Source of the DNA: Moraxella nasibovis
GTDB taxonomy: Bacteria; Pseudomonadota; Gammaproteobacteria; Pseudomonadales; Moraxellaceae
NCBI RefSeq assembly: GCF_029581575.1
Contig: NZ_CP089975.1
Span: 496,001 to 560,000, forward strand
Reading direction: 5' to 3'
Length of the DNA: 64,000 nucleotides
Made by a program: the position numbers and the translations under genes. Shown in pieces: positions 28,183 to 37,728 of this stretch (position 1 is the stretch's first letter; every line of letters begins with the position of its first letter). The notes below the pieces were generated by a model. That model did not search any database and had not been told where the DNA came from. It saw only the letters and a list, made by a program, of their open reading frames with translations.

Positions 28183-28267
28183 GTAGGCTGGGGAATTGAG
28201 CACAACCCAACATTTTTGGTGCCAGTCTTTGAATTTGTTGGGTTTCGTTTCACTCAACCCAGCCTAC
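28183..28267. repeat. 85-bp inverted-repeat element, copy 1
   Basis: The ends are GTAGGCTGGG (left) and its complement CCCAGCCTAC (right, with one offset). Inner arms are ACCCAACA and TGTTGGGT. The right arm GGGTTTCGTTTCACTCAACCC is shared with copy 2 at 37627-37728, as is CCAACATTTTTGGTG. No coding capacity. It looks like a non-autonomous, MITE-like or REP-like element. Confidence 0.8.
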
Positions 28268-28343
28268 CCAATCACATGATTCTGTGACAACTTTAACATT
28301 CGGTTGGTATAACTTACACTTTATTCATTATTTAGGTGATGTT

Positions 28344-29942
28344 ATGAGTTTTCAGCGTTTTGCACTTTTGTCCGTCTCAGACAAAGCAGGCATTGTTGAG
28401 TTTGCCAAAGGCTTGGCACAAGCAGGCTTTGGCATTTTATCCACAGGCGGTACTTTCAAACTTCTGACCGAATCTGGCATTGACGCCATTGAAGTTTCTG
28501 CCCACACAGGCTTTCCTGAGATGATGGACGGTCGTGTCAAAACCTTGCACCCAAAAATTCACGGTGGCATTTTGGGTCGCCGTGGCACGGACGATGGCGT
28601 AATGAGCGAGCATGGCATTGATCGCATCGACATCGTGGCGGTGAATTTGTATCCATTCGCCCAAACGGTTGCTAACCCTGCCGTCAAAATGTCTGACGCC
28701 ATTGAAAACATTGACATCGGTGGCCCTGCGATGGTGCGTTCTGCCGCCAAAAACCACGCCTTTGTTGGTATCATCACAAGTCCTGCTGACTACGAACAAG
28801 TGCTGGCAGAAATCCAAGCAGACGGTCAATTATCAGACGCCACTCGCTTTGATTTGGCGGTCAAAGCCTTTGAACACACCGCCGCTTATGATGGTATGAT
28901 TGCCAATTTCTTGGGAGCAAGACTGCTTGACAAAGGCGAAAACCTGTCTGATGACGCCACTGCGAAAACCCAATACGCGCGCACCTTTAACACGCAATTT
29001 ATCAAAGCCCAAGACTTGCGTTATGGCGAAAACCCGCACCAAACAGCAGGCTTTTATGTAGAAAAAAATGCAAAAGAAGCGTCAATTTCTACCGCCAAAC
29101 AACTTCAAGGCAAAGAGCTGTCTTATAACAACATCGCTGACACGGACGCTGCTTTGGAATGCGTGAAATCATTCGCTAAGCCTGCTTGCGTGATTGTCAA
29201 ACACGCCAACCCATGCGGTGTGGCAGTGTCTTTGGACGGTATTTTGGATGCTTATAATTTGGCGTACGCCACCGACCCAGAGTCTGCTTTTGGTGGTATC
29301 ATCGCCTTTAACCGTGAGCTTGACTGTAAGACCGCTCAAACCATCATTGACCGTCAATTTGTGGAAGTCATCATCGCCCCTAGCGTGGCGGACGGTGTGT
29401 CAGAAATCGTGGCGAGTAAGAAAAATGTGCGTCTTTTGATTTGTGGCGAGTTGCCAAACATCAACGAACGCACCGCCCAATTTGACTACAAACGAGTCAA
29501 TGGCGGACTTTTGGTACAAGAGCAAGACTTGGGCATGATTGACAAGGCGGACTTAAAAGTCGTTACCGAAAAAGCTCCGACCGATGCTGAGCTTGACGAT
29601 CTGATCTTTGCGTGGAAAGTCGCCAAATATGTCAAATCCAACGCCATCGTTTATGCCAAAAACCGCCAAACAGTCGGTATCGGTGCAGGGCAAATGAGCC
29701 GTGTCAATTCGGCACGCATTGCAGGCATCAAGGCAGAACACGCAGGGCTGGAAGTGGTCGGTGCGGTCATGGCATCAGATGCCTTTTTCCCATTCCGTGA
29801 TGGCATTGATAACGCCGCCCGTGCTGGCATTAAGTGCATTATCCAACCTGGTGGCTCTATGCGTGATGAAGAAGTCATCGCCGCTGCCAACGAGCACGGC
29901 ATTGCGATGGTGTTTACAGGCATGCGTCATTTTAGACATTGA
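28344..29942 (+). CDS. purH: bifunctional AICAR formyltransferase / IMP cyclohydrolase
   Basis: Catalyses the last two steps of de novo IMP synthesis. The N-terminal cyclohydrolase domain shows [44 protein letters not shown] and [10 protein letters not shown]. The formyltransferase domain shows [30 protein letters not shown] and the C-terminal [14 protein letters not shown]. 532 residues. The ATG at 28344 begins at the family start; the longer open frame has no conserved extension. Confidence 0.98.
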   Translation: MSFQRFALLSVSDKAGIVEFAKGLAQAGFGILSTGGTFKLLTESGIDAIEVSAHTGFPEMMDGRVKTLHPKIHGGILGRRGTDDGVMSEHGIDRIDIVAVNLYPFAQTVANPAVKMSDAIENIDIGGPAMVRSAAKNHAFVGIITSPADYEQVLAEIQADGQLSDATRFDLAVKAFEHTAAYDGMIANFLGARLLDKGENLSDDATAKTQYARTFNTQFIKAQDLRYGENPHQTAGFYVEKNAKEASISTAKQLQGKELSYNNIADTDAALECVKSFAKPACVIVKHANPCGVAVSLDGILDAYNLAYATDPESAFGGIIAFNRELDCKTAQTIIDRQFVEVIIAPSVADGVSEIVASKKNVRLLICGELPNINERTAQFDYKRVNGGLLVQEQDLGMIDKADLKVVTEKAPTDAELDDLIFAWKVAKYVKSNAIVYAKNRQTVGIGAGQMSRVNSARIAGIKAEHAGLEVVGAVMASDAFFPFRDGIDNAARAGIKCIIQPGGSMRDEEVIAAANEHGIAMVFTGMRHFRH

Positions 29943-29961
29943 TTGCTTACTTGACAGCCAT

Positions 29962-29997
29962 AAAAATACCGCTCAACATTTTTTGGGCGGTATTTTT
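29962..29997. terminator. bidirectional terminator between purH and mrcB
   Basis: AAAAATACCGC/GCGGTATTTTT stem; A-run and T-run on the two sides. It serves purH (+) and mrcB (-), which converge here. Confidence 0.82.
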
Positions 29998-30004
29998 TTT
30001 TGGG

Positions 30005-32389
30005 TTATTGAGTAAAAAAGTCTTCTTGGGAGTCATCGGGCAAAGGCGTGCCATCAGACCACTGTGGTGCAGCTTCAAAAGATGGTTCGGTGTATTCATT
30101 GTCCAAAATCACCAGCTGATCACCCAAAGATTCTATGCGTGCGTTCAGCGCCTCTTCATAAAGTAGATTGCTGGCGCAGTAGCCGAAGTCGTGGGGTGCG
30201 TATTGGCGGGTGACGGGCAGCCATAGGGCGTTTTGACAGCCCTCAGTAGATAGTAGTCCTGTGCCATTATCCAGCCACATCCATTCAATGCCATCAGGCT
30301 GCGACAGATTGACAGGGGTGTGTTTGAGTGGCTGCATGAAAGCTCGCCAGATGGGTAGGGCGTGCTTGCTGCCAGTCAGCCCGACGGGTTTGTTGTCATC
30401 TCGACCCACCCAGACCACCGAGACATAGTTGCCGCTATACCCTGCAAACCACGCATCTCGTCCGTCATTGGTCGTGCCTGTTTTGCCTGCCAGATTGAGA
30501 CTTGGGTCGAAGTTGCCTGCTTTGGCGGTGCCGTGTTTGAACACCTGCTGCATGGCGTGGTTGGTGAGATAGCTTGCCTCTGGCGATAGGCGAGTTTGAG
30601 TGCGTTTGTCGCTGTTTTGTAGCACTCTGCCTTTATCGTCGATGACTTTATTGATGGTGTGCAGGGGAGCTGCACCGCCACCATTGGCGAATATCTGATA
30701 CATGCCAAGCATTTGCATGGGCGACAAATCCACCGCCCCAAGCAGCACCGATGGATAATTGGAGCTCGGTGCGTCCACGCCAAGCGCATTGAGCTGCCGA
30801 TAAAAAATGTCTAGCCCAAATTCCATGCCGACATTGACCGCCGCTTGGTTGTACGACTGCGCCAGTGCCGTCATCAAAGGTGTGCTGCCGTGTGAGATGC
30901 CGCTGTAGTTTTTTGGTGTCCAAGTATCAGCGCCTACCGTGTAGCTCATCGGGCTGTCATCGACGCTGCTTGCCAGATTGTAGCGTCCTGATTGTAGAGC
31001 GGTGAGATACACCACGGGTTTTAGCAGCGAGCCGACTTGTCTTTTGGCGTCGATGGCTCGGTTGAACCCTGTAAAATCACTGCGACTGCCGACGATGGCG
31101 ACCACCTCGCCTGTGGCAGGGTGAGCGCTGATGAGTGCGCCTTGTAGGCTTGATGACAGACCATGAGTGATGGCGCTTGTGGCGTGATTTTGGGCGATGG
31201 GGTCTAGCGTTGAGATGATGCGTAGCCCTCGGTTTTGTAAGTCTTCTTCTTTATAATACGCTTTTAGCTCACGAGAGATGGCATCAAAAAAATCAGGAAA
31301 ACGACTCTTAGCGATGGTCGGTGTTTTGACCACGCCAAGCGGTTTTTTGCTGGCAGCGTCATACTGGCTTTGGCTGATTTTGCCAGTGATGAGCATATTA
31401 TGCAAGACAGTGTTGCGCCGAGACAAAGCTCTCTTTGGGTGCTTTCTGGGGTTGTAGTAGCTTGAACCTTTGGCAATGCCAACCAGCAGCGCATATTGAT
31501 CCAAACTCAGCTCCGACAAAGGTTTGTTGAAATAAAACTGTGCGGCGATGCCAAAGCCATTCACCGAGCGGTTGCCGTTTTGTCCCAGATTGATTTCATT
31601 TAAATAAGCCAATAAAATCTCATCTTTGCCGTAGTGCAGCTCCAATAAAAGTGCCATGATGGCTTCGTTGGCTTTGCGTTTGAGTGTGCGTTCAGAATTT
31701 AGGTAGAAATTTTTGATGAGCTGCTGGGTGATGGTCGAGCCACCTTGACGCTCGCCCCCTGAGATGTTGGACAAAATCGCACGAGCCGTACCACGCACCG
31801 ACACGCCATGATGCTGATAAAAATTGCGGTCTTCGGTGGCGATGAGCGCATCAATCAAAGGCTGTGGCACACTGCCTTTTTCTAATAAAATGCGGTCTTC
31901 GTTGTTTTGTGGGTAGATGCCGCCGACATTGACAGGCTCCAAGCGCAGCACGCTTTTGTTGGTGGGCTGGCTGGTCATTAGGCGGGCAATTTTGCCATCG
32001 GCAAAGCTTATCTGTATGGTTTGTTTATTTTCCACATCGCCGCCGCCATAGTCAAAGCCACGCGTGTGAATGGTGTAGGTGCTGCCTGACTTTTGGTAGC
32101 CGCCTTGCGATGATGAGCGCTGGCTGTAATTGAGCAGTTTTAGCCATGTTTCAAGATCGCCTTGGCTTAGCGGTGCATTGGGATACAGTTCAAGCGGGCG
32201 AGAATAGACGGTGGCAGGAATGTCCCAGCGGCGGTTTTCAAACTTGTTGATGATGGTGGTGTTTAAATAAAAAGCATACAGCCCAAAGGCAAGCATCGCA
32301 GCGATCATCATGATGAGCAAAATAAAGCCGATCACTAAGCCTTTTTGTGATGATTTGGGCGTGTTTTTTGGAAAATTTTGCGCAGGCAT
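30005..32389 (-). CDS. mrcB: penicillin-binding protein 1B
   Basis: Bifunctional class A enzyme that polymerises and cross-links peptidoglycan. 794 residues, starting with a cytoplasmic tail and a membrane helix (about 18-42). A UB2H regulatory region (about 60-150) and the glycosyltransferase domain with catalytic Glu186 in ATEDRNFYQHHGV follow, with RQGGSTITQQLIKN. The transpeptidase has active Ser454 in SLLK (to Lys457), then SYNQAAVN and KTGTTND. UB2H marks it as PBP1b rather than PBP1a; this domain binds the lipoprotein activator LpoB in E. coli, and no LpoB is in this window. Confidence 0.97.
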   Translation of the reverse strand: MPAQNFPKNTPKSSQKGLVIGFILLIMMIAAMLAFGLYAFYLNTTIINKFENRRWDIPATVYSRPLELYPNAPLSQGDLETWLKLLNYSQRSSSQGGYQKSGSTYTIHTRGFDYGGGDVENKQTIQISFADGKIARLMTSQPTNKSVLRLEPVNVGGIYPQNNEDRILLEKGSVPQPLIDALIATEDRNFYQHHGVSVRGTARAILSNISGGERQGGSTITQQLIKNFYLNSERTLKRKANEAIMALLLELHYGKDEILLAYLNEINLGQNGNRSVNGFGIAAQFYFNKPLSELSLDQYALLVGIAKGSSYYNPRKHPKRALSRRNTVLHNMLITGKISQSQYDAASKKPLGVVKTPTIAKSRFPDFFDAISRELKAYYKEEDLQNRGLRIISTLDPIAQNHATSAITHGLSSSLQGALISAHPATGEVVAIVGSRSDFTGFNRAIDAKRQVGSLLKPVVYLTALQSGRYNLASSVDDSPMSYTVGADTWTPKNYSGISHGSTPLMTALAQSYNQAAVNVGMEFGLDIFYRQLNALGVDAPSSNYPSVLLGAVDLSPMQMLGMYQIFANGGGAAPLHTINKVIDDKGRVLQNSDKRTQTRLSPEASYLTNHAMQQVFKHGTAKAGNFDPSLNLAGKTGTTNDGRDAWFAGYSGNYVSVVWVGRDDNKPVGLTGSKHALPIWRAFMQPLKHTPVNLSQPDGIEWMWLDNGTGLLSTEGCQNALWLPVTRQYAPHDFGYCASNLLYEEALNARIESLGDQLVILDNEYTEPSFEAAPQWSDGTPLPDDSQEDFFTQ

Positions 32390-32640
32390 AGCATGTTATT
32401 TGATTTCAAAAGATGCTCCATACTAGCGATTTGTCAGGCTTTTGGCAAGCATTAAAATACGCTTTTGGCAGCTTTTTATGAAATGCTAACTGTCAGTAAG
32501 TTTGGCTTAATAGTTGGTTTGATGGTAGCAATATTGTACACGCCAAGCAAACGGCAATCAGCATAAAGCGCACAAGCGCCAACTGTGCTATAATATGGGG
32601 TATTGATAACGCCTGCCAAGCAAAACAATTTATCGGAACG

Positions 32641-35223
32641 ATGACGATGACCGCAAGCCATGATGCCACCATTGATACTGATGAAATTATCCATTCCTTA
32701 GTGCTTCCACCAGAAGGGGCATGCTTTCACTGTGGCGAGATTTTGCCCAAAGAGCCGTTTTATACGACCATTTTTCAAAAACCACGCCCCATGTGCTGTC
32801 TGGGCTGTCAGCTTGCGTCTCAAAGTATCGTAGAATCTGGGCTTGAGCAGTATTACCTAGACCGCCGTGAAATCAGCCCGACCGCCAGCCTGCCTGATGC
32901 GATGAATTTTGATGCTTATAATCATGACGACATCAAGGCTCAATTTGTCTATGCCGAAGATGGCGGCAGTACGGCAGAATTGTCGGTGGCGAATTTGCGT
33001 TGTTCGGCGTGTACTTGGCTGATTGAGACTCGCCTTAGAGCCTTAGAAGGGGTGCGTGCTTGTCAGGTCAATCTTACCCAGCAAAGAATGCGAGTGAATT
33101 GGGATGAAAGTCGCTGCGACATTGGGCAGATTTTGCAAGTGGTGCATTCGGTGGGCTATGATGCTAAGCCTTATCGCCAAGACACGCACGAAGCCATGCT
33201 CAAACGCCAAAATAAGCAAATGCTCATTCGCCTTGCCATTTCGGCTTTGGGGGCGATGCAGGCGATGATGTTCTCCATTGGTATGTATTTTGGGGAGTAT
33301 TCTGGGATTTTGCTCGAGCATCGTGATTTTTTAAGATATGTGGCGTTGTTTGTTACCATTCCTGTGATGTTCTATGCAGGCGTGCCGTTTTTTGCGTCAG
33401 CGATGAATGCCATCAAGGCTCGGCAGGTCAATATGGATGTGCCTGTGTCCATTGCTTTGATTACCACTTTTAGTGCCAGCGTGTATGCGACTTTGACAGG
33501 TGGTGGCGAAGCGTATTTTGATTCGGTGTCCATGTTTATTTTCTTTTTGCTGGCAGGGCGTTATATTGAGCAAAATGCCCGCCTAAAAGCGTCAAGCATG
33601 GCATCGGATTTGGTGGTGATTGAGCCGATTTTGGTAGAAAAACTTACTCATGATGCCAATTTGGTACAACAGCTTGCCAGCACCGCCCAAGATAAGCCGT
33701 CCGTCATCAAGGCGTGGTGGCAGGCTCATCAGGCAAATTTCCCCAATCAAAACAGCCAAAACCAAGACAAACTGCTGGCTCAGTCGGTGCAAGTGGGCGA
33801 TGTCATTGCCATTCATGCAGGCTCGCAAATTGTCGCTGATGGCGTGCTACTGTCTGATACGGCGACCGTGTCGCAGAGTCTTTTGACAGGCGAGAGTGAT
33901 TTGATTGTCAAACGCTGTGGCGATGTCGTGGTGGGTGGCTCACAAAACGACAGTCAGCCTTTTGTGATGCTCGTAACGGCAGAAGTGGATGACAGTCAGA
34001 TTGCCCTGATTGACCGCCTGATGAACCGTGCGATGAGCGAAAAGCCACAAATCGCCCAAGATGCCGACCGTATGGCTCGTTGGTTTGTGGCTCGTGTGCT
34101 GGTGCTGTCTTGTTTGGTGTTTGCGGTTTGGTGGTTTATTGATAAAAGTGAAGCGCTGTGGGCGACGGTGGCGGTGCTGGTGGCGACTTGTCCGTGTGCG
34201 TTGTCGCTGGCAACGCCGATTGCCCTGACGGTGGCGACCAACCGCTTGGCACGGCATGGGTTTTTGGCGACTCGTGGACATACGATTCAGACGCTCTCAG
34301 AAGTGTCTTATGCGTGCTTTGACAAGACAGGAACGCTGACACTGGGGCAGGCGAATCTTTTGAATACGGTGAGTGTGCTGGATAAGACGACGAGCTTAAA
34401 AATCGCTGCCGCTCTTGAAGTTGGCTCAAAACACCCTGTGGCACGAGCGATTTTGACGGCAGCTCATGGGCTACATTTGCCTGCGGTCAAAGAAGTCATG
34501 CACCATACGGCAGGCGGTGTGGAAGGGCAAATTGACGGCGTGCTGTATCGTATCGGTCATCAGCAGTTTGTACAGCCGGCTGGCGAGTTGCCATCTGATT
34601 TGGTGGAAAATTTGGGCGAATATCAGGCGAATGTGTCGGTGCTGTTGTCGCATTTTGTGCAAGGTCAATGGCAGGTGTTGGCAAGATTTTATTTTAATGA
34701 TGCCATTCGTACAGACGCAAAGCAGATGATTGATGAATTAAAATGCCAAAATATTACGCCCATCATGCTCACGGGCGACCCCAACCCAAATGCCCTAGAA
34801 GTGGCGAAAACTTTGGGTATTAAGCAGGCTTATTTTGGGCTAAGTCCTGAAGATAAAGTCCGTCATATCAAGGACTTACAATCATCAGGGGCGAGCGTTT
34901 TGATGGTGGGCGATGGCATCAATGACGCACCTGTATTGGCAGCGGCAAATGTTTCTACGGCGATGGCAGGGGCGGCAGATTTGGCGCAGGTGTCGGCAGA
35001 CAGCGTGCTATTGGGTGGACGATTGACGGCAATCTCTCAAGCGGTGGCATTGGCAAGCAAAACTCGCAAAATCATTCGTCAAAACTTACGCTGGGCATTG
35101 ACTTATAATAGCCTTGTGCTGATTCCTGCGGCATTGGGCTATGTACCGCCTTGGCTTGCGGCGATTGGTATGTCTTTATCCAGCTTGCTTGTGGTGGCAA
35201 ATGCCATGCGATTAAAGCGATGA
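32641..35223 (+). CDS. ccoI: copper-type P1B ATPase, CcoI/FixI group
   Basis: 860 residues. An N-terminal metal-binding domain rich in Cys (CFHCGEILP, CCLGCQLAS) is typical of CcoI/FixI. A heavy-metal-associated domain with NLRCSACTWLIE, eight membrane helices with the transport motif TCPCAL, phosphorylated Asp in DKTGTLTLGQ, and MVGDGINDAPVL follow. CcoI exports Cu from the cytoplasm for assembly of cbb3 oxidase, but no ccoNOPQ genes are in this window. An insertion (HDANLVQQL to NQDKLLAQ) lengthens the actuator-domain region. ATGs at 32641 and 32647 are equally usable. Confidence 0.9.
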   Translation: MTMTASHDATIDTDEIIHSLVLPPEGACFHCGEILPKEPFYTTIFQKPRPMCCLGCQLASQSIVESGLEQYYLDRREISPTASLPDAMNFDAYNHDDIKAQFVYAEDGGSTAELSVANLRCSACTWLIETRLRALEGVRACQVNLTQQRMRVNWDESRCDIGQILQVVHSVGYDAKPYRQDTHEAMLKRQNKQMLIRLAISALGAMQAMMFSIGMYFGEYSGILLEHRDFLRYVALFVTIPVMFYAGVPFFASAMNAIKARQVNMDVPVSIALITTFSASVYATLTGGGEAYFDSVSMFIFFLLAGRYIEQNARLKASSMASDLVVIEPILVEKLTHDANLVQQLASTAQDKPSVIKAWWQAHQANFPNQNSQNQDKLLAQSVQVGDVIAIHAGSQIVADGVLLSDTATVSQSLLTGESDLIVKRCGDVVVGGSQNDSQPFVMLVTAEVDDSQIALIDRLMNRAMSEKPQIAQDADRMARWFVARVLVLSCLVFAVWWFIDKSEALWATVAVLVATCPCALSLATPIALTVATNRLARHGFLATRGHTIQTLSEVSYACFDKTGTLTLGQANLLNTVSVLDKTTSLKIAAALEVGSKHPVARAILTAAHGLHLPAVKEVMHHTAGGVEGQIDGVLYRIGHQQFVQPAGELPSDLVENLGEYQANVSVLLSHFVQGQWQVLARFYFNDAIRTDAKQMIDELKCQNITPIMLTGDPNPNALEVAKTLGIKQAYFGLSPEDKVRHIKDLQSSGASVLMVGDGINDAPVLAAANVSTAMAGAADLAQVSADSVLLGGRLTAISQAVALASKTRKIIRQNLRWALTYNSLVLIPAALGYVPPWLAAIGMSLSSLLVVANAMRLKR

Positions 35224-35290
35224 GCTGTGATTTTCTTAGTAAGTTCAGGTTTAAAGCTTGCTTATTTACCAAGATGACTATCCCCAAAGC

Positions 35291-35320
35291 AAAAATCGCA
35301 CCCATGAGAGTGCGATTTTT
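35291..35320. terminator. bidirectional terminator between ccoI and the BI-1 gene
   Basis: AAAAATCGCAC/GTGCGATTTTT stem, 8-nt loop, A-run and T-run flanks, between two convergent genes. Confidence 0.85.
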
Positions 35321-35348
35321 TTTTGTATTTGAATGTTAATGTCAAACA

Positions 35349-36071
35349 TCAGTCGTCTTGTAGATAGCCAATCAAACGCAAAAATTCGATGTACATCCAC
35401 ACCAGCGTCGATAAAATGCCGATGCTGTAAGTCCATTCGTACTCTTGCGATACGCCGTAATGCACGCCTTTTTCGACATTATCAAAGTCAAGAAGTAGGC
35501 TAAATGAGGCGATGATGGTCACAAACACACTAAAACCAATCGCCACCAAGCCACCATCAAACAACAGCGGCAGGCTTGAGCCGAACAATCTAAACCCTAG
35601 CTGCACTAGGTATAAAATACCAATGGCGATGATCGCTGAGGTTAGGATTGAGCGGAATTTTTCAGTCACCTTGACGATGCCTGTGGTGTATAGCGTCAGC
35701 ATGACCGCAGCCGTGATGAAAGTTGCCGATAGGGCAGACAGTGGCACGCTTGGGTAGCGCAGATACATGATGGTGCTAAACGCCCCAAGTAGCACGCCTT
35801 CAAAAAGCGCATACGGTACAGCAAGAGTCTTGGCAAGGTGTGGCTTAAAAGCACTGACCAGACCTAAACCCATGCCAGCAAACAGACCCACCAATGCCAG
35901 TGGATAAAGCATGCTGGTAGAAATGCCGCCCATGAGCGCATAAAAAAACACGCCAAAACCAGAGACGGCAGCCAATGCCAATAAAAATGCACTTTTTCTA
36001 ACCACGCCACCGACCGTCATGGCGACGCCACCGACAGCCAGCTCGGTGCGGCTAATGATAGGATTTGCCAT
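35349..36071 (-). CDS. BAX inhibitor-1 / YccA family membrane protein
   Basis: 240 residues with about seven membrane helices and the family block near the C-terminus (LLLDFDNVEKGVHYGVSQEYEWTYSIGILSTLVWMYIEFLRLIGYL). It has the acidic Asp pair (LDFDN) seen in the BI-1 pH-sensing calcium-leak channels. The ATG at 36071 is chosen because AAGGA lies nine bases upstream. Role in bacteria is poorly known; some relatives protect membrane protein turnover (YccA/FtsH). It diverges from nadK. Confidence 0.9.
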   Translation of the reverse strand: MANPIISRTELAVGGVAMTVGGVVRKSAFLLALAAVSGFGVFFYALMGGISTSMLYPLALVGLFAGMGLGLVSAFKPHLAKTLAVPYALFEGVLLGAFSTIMYLRYPSVPLSALSATFITAAVMLTLYTTGIVKVTEKFRSILTSAIIAIGILYLVQLGFRLFGSSLPLLFDGGLVAIGFSVFVTIIASFSLLLDFDNVEKGVHYGVSQEYEWTYSIGILSTLVWMYIEFLRLIGYLQDD

Positions 36072-36294
36072 AAAATTTTCCTTAAAATACAAATATCTGG
36101 ATGATTTTTATGATTATAAGGCAGATTTTTGAAAAATCAAGTGCTTTGCATGTTTGGCGATAGGGCTGATGGGGTTTGCTGTGTAATTGATATGCAAAGT
36201 AATTGGTGTGCAAATTGATGCCCATCATCAAAACTTGGCTTGTACTCAGATTGGGTTTTTTGGTATCATATGCTTTATTTTTTCGCTGATTTTT

Positions 36295-37269
36295 ATGTCA
36301 AATTTCATCAATAATCACCCCAAGCGCCCACCGTTTCGCCGCATTGGTGTGATGGGTCGTGCTGGCAAAAGTAGCGTGGTTGAGAGTTTAAATGAACTCA
36401 TTGCGCTTTTGGATGCCCGCAAACTGTCCATCATCATTGACACCGAGACCGCCGCCATCGAGGGCTTGCACATCGACTTTGATCAGGTGGATGGGCATCA
36501 GTTTAAGATCGTGCCACGCCAAAAGATGGGCGAGCATTGCGACTTTGTGATCGTGGTGGGTGGTGATGGCTCCATGCTGCAAGCGGCAGGCGTGCTGGCA
36601 GGGACAGATGTGCCTGTACTGGGCGTGAACCGTGGTCGGTTGGGCTTTTTGGCGGATGTCAATCCTGATGAGCTGACCGAGCGTGTCTCTCAAGTGCTAG
36701 ATGGCGATTATTGGCTGGTGGATCGTTTTTTATTGACCTTTAAAATCGTACAAAATGACGAACATGGCAGACCGACCGATGTCGTCATTCATGAGGATGT
36801 GGCGCTCAATGATGTGGTGCTACACGCAGGCAAATCGGTGCATACCATCGACTTTGAGCTGCACATCAACGGCTCACCCGTCTATCGCCAGCACGCTGAT
36901 GGTCTCATCGTCGCCACCCCCACAGGCTCGACCGCCTACTCGCTCTCAGCGGGCGGTCCGATCATTCATCCGACCATCGACGCCATTTGTCTTGTGCCCA
37001 TGCATCCGCACACGCTGTCGAGCCGTCCTTTGGTGGTGGCAGGCAGCAGTCAGATCGCCATCAACATTCATAAGGATAACCGCACACAGCCAATGGTCGG
37101 CGCTGACGGCAAGGCATCGGCACCACTGGATAATGATCAGACTTTGCTGATTTCTAAGCATGATAAGACCTTGCTGCTCTTGCATCCGCCAAGTTATAAT
37201 TTTTATGAGGCGTGCCGCACCAAGTTAAATTGGAATTTATACAGCGAAGAATTTGCCCTAAAAACTTAA
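36295..37269 (+). CDS. nadK: NAD kinase
   Basis: Phosphorylates NAD to NADP with ATP. It shows RIGVMGRAGKSSVVESL, the catalytic VVGGDGSMLQAA (Gly89-Asp91-Gly92), LGVNRGRLGFLADV, ADGLIVATPTGSTAYSLSAGGPIIHP and VGADGKAS. The ATG at 36295 fits the family; an upstream in-frame extension (from 36187) encodes a hydrophobic non-conserved stretch. 324 residues. It is followed by yeaC after ten bases. Confidence 0.97.
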   Translation: MSNFINNHPKRPPFRRIGVMGRAGKSSVVESLNELIALLDARKLSIIIDTETAAIEGLHIDFDQVDGHQFKIVPRQKMGEHCDFVIVVGGDGSMLQAAGVLAGTDVPVLGVNRGRLGFLADVNPDELTERVSQVLDGDYWLVDRFLLTFKIVQNDEHGRPTDVVIHEDVALNDVVLHAGKSVHTIDFELHINGSPVYRQHADGLIVATPTGSTAYSLSAGGPIIHPTIDAICLVPMHPHTLSSRPLVVAGSSQIAINIHKDNRTQPMVGADGKASAPLDNDQTLLISKHDKTLLLLHPPSYNFYEACRTKLNWNLYSEEFALKT

Positions 37270-37279
37270 CGAGACAGCC

Positions 37280-37570
37280 ATGAACAAACAAGACATTCTA
37301 AATAGCCTAACCCCTGAAATCGTCGCCAAATTTCGCACCGCCATTGAGATTGGCAAATGGGAAAATGGTATACGCCTGACCGACGAACAGCGCCAAACTT
37401 GCATGCAGGCGGTGATGGTCTGGGAGCATGAATACTTACCAAGCGAAGAACGCACAGGCTACATCGAAAAGCCAAAAGACAAAAAGGGCAATACCGTGGG
37501 TGAGGAATGCGATGTCGAGCATGAGCATCATTATCCCAATGCCGAGCGCCCTGTGGTGTTTAAAGATTAA
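37280..37570 (+). CDS. yeaC: YeaC/DUF1315 family protein
   Basis: 96 residues, soluble, acidic. LNSLTPEIVAKFRTAIEIGKWENGIRLTDEQRQTCMQAVMVWEHEYLPSEERTGYI is the DUF1315 block. Function unknown in all members. It is probably cotranscribed with nadK; a terminator follows. Confidence 0.88.
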   Translation: MNKQDILNSLTPEIVAKFRTAIEIGKWENGIRLTDEQRQTCMQAVMVWEHEYLPSEERTGYIEKPKDKKGNTVGEECDVEHEHHYPNAERPVVFKD

Positions 37571-37577
37571 GCATGAC

Positions 37578-37605
37578 AAAAAGGACGAAGTGACTCGTCC
37601 TTTTT
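37578..37605 (+). terminator. terminator after yeaC
   Basis: AAAAAGGACGA/TCGTCCTTTTT stem with a 6-nt loop and T-run. Confidence 0.87.
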
Positions 37606-37626
37606 TGGTTTATAAGCGACACAGTT

Positions 37627-37728
37627 CGTAGGCTTAGGCTCTTAGGCTGAGTTGAGCGAATGCAAAATCCAACATTTTTGGTGTAACTCATTGATTTTGT
37701 TGAGTTTCGTTCCTCAACCCAACCTACG
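37627..37728. repeat. 102-bp inverted-repeat element, copy 2
   Basis: Termini CGTAGG and CCTACG are complementary, and the arms CTGAGTTGAG and CTCAACCCAACC continue the pairing with gaps. It shares CCAACATTTTTGGTG and GTTGAGTTTCGTT-CTCAACCCAACCTAC with copy 1 (28183-28267). The left end has a doubled TTAGGCT unit. Its right end overlaps the 3' end of the truncated racemase gene and supplies that gene's stop codon. Confidence 0.82.

Larger units (their letters stand above)
27930..28343. other. intergenic region between prmA and purH
   Basis: About 410 bases without a supported gene. It holds the prmA terminator (27941-27982), about 200 bases of AT-rich sequence and an 85-bp inverted-repeat element (28183-28267). 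The last 76 bases probably contain the purH promoter. A 93-codon frame on the minus strand has no recognisable content and I did not accept it. Confidence 0.7.

Noticed and set aside
27932-28213. 93-codon open frame on the minus strand after prmA
   Set aside because: It overlaps the prmA terminator and the repeat element, has no recognisable domain and no ribosome site.
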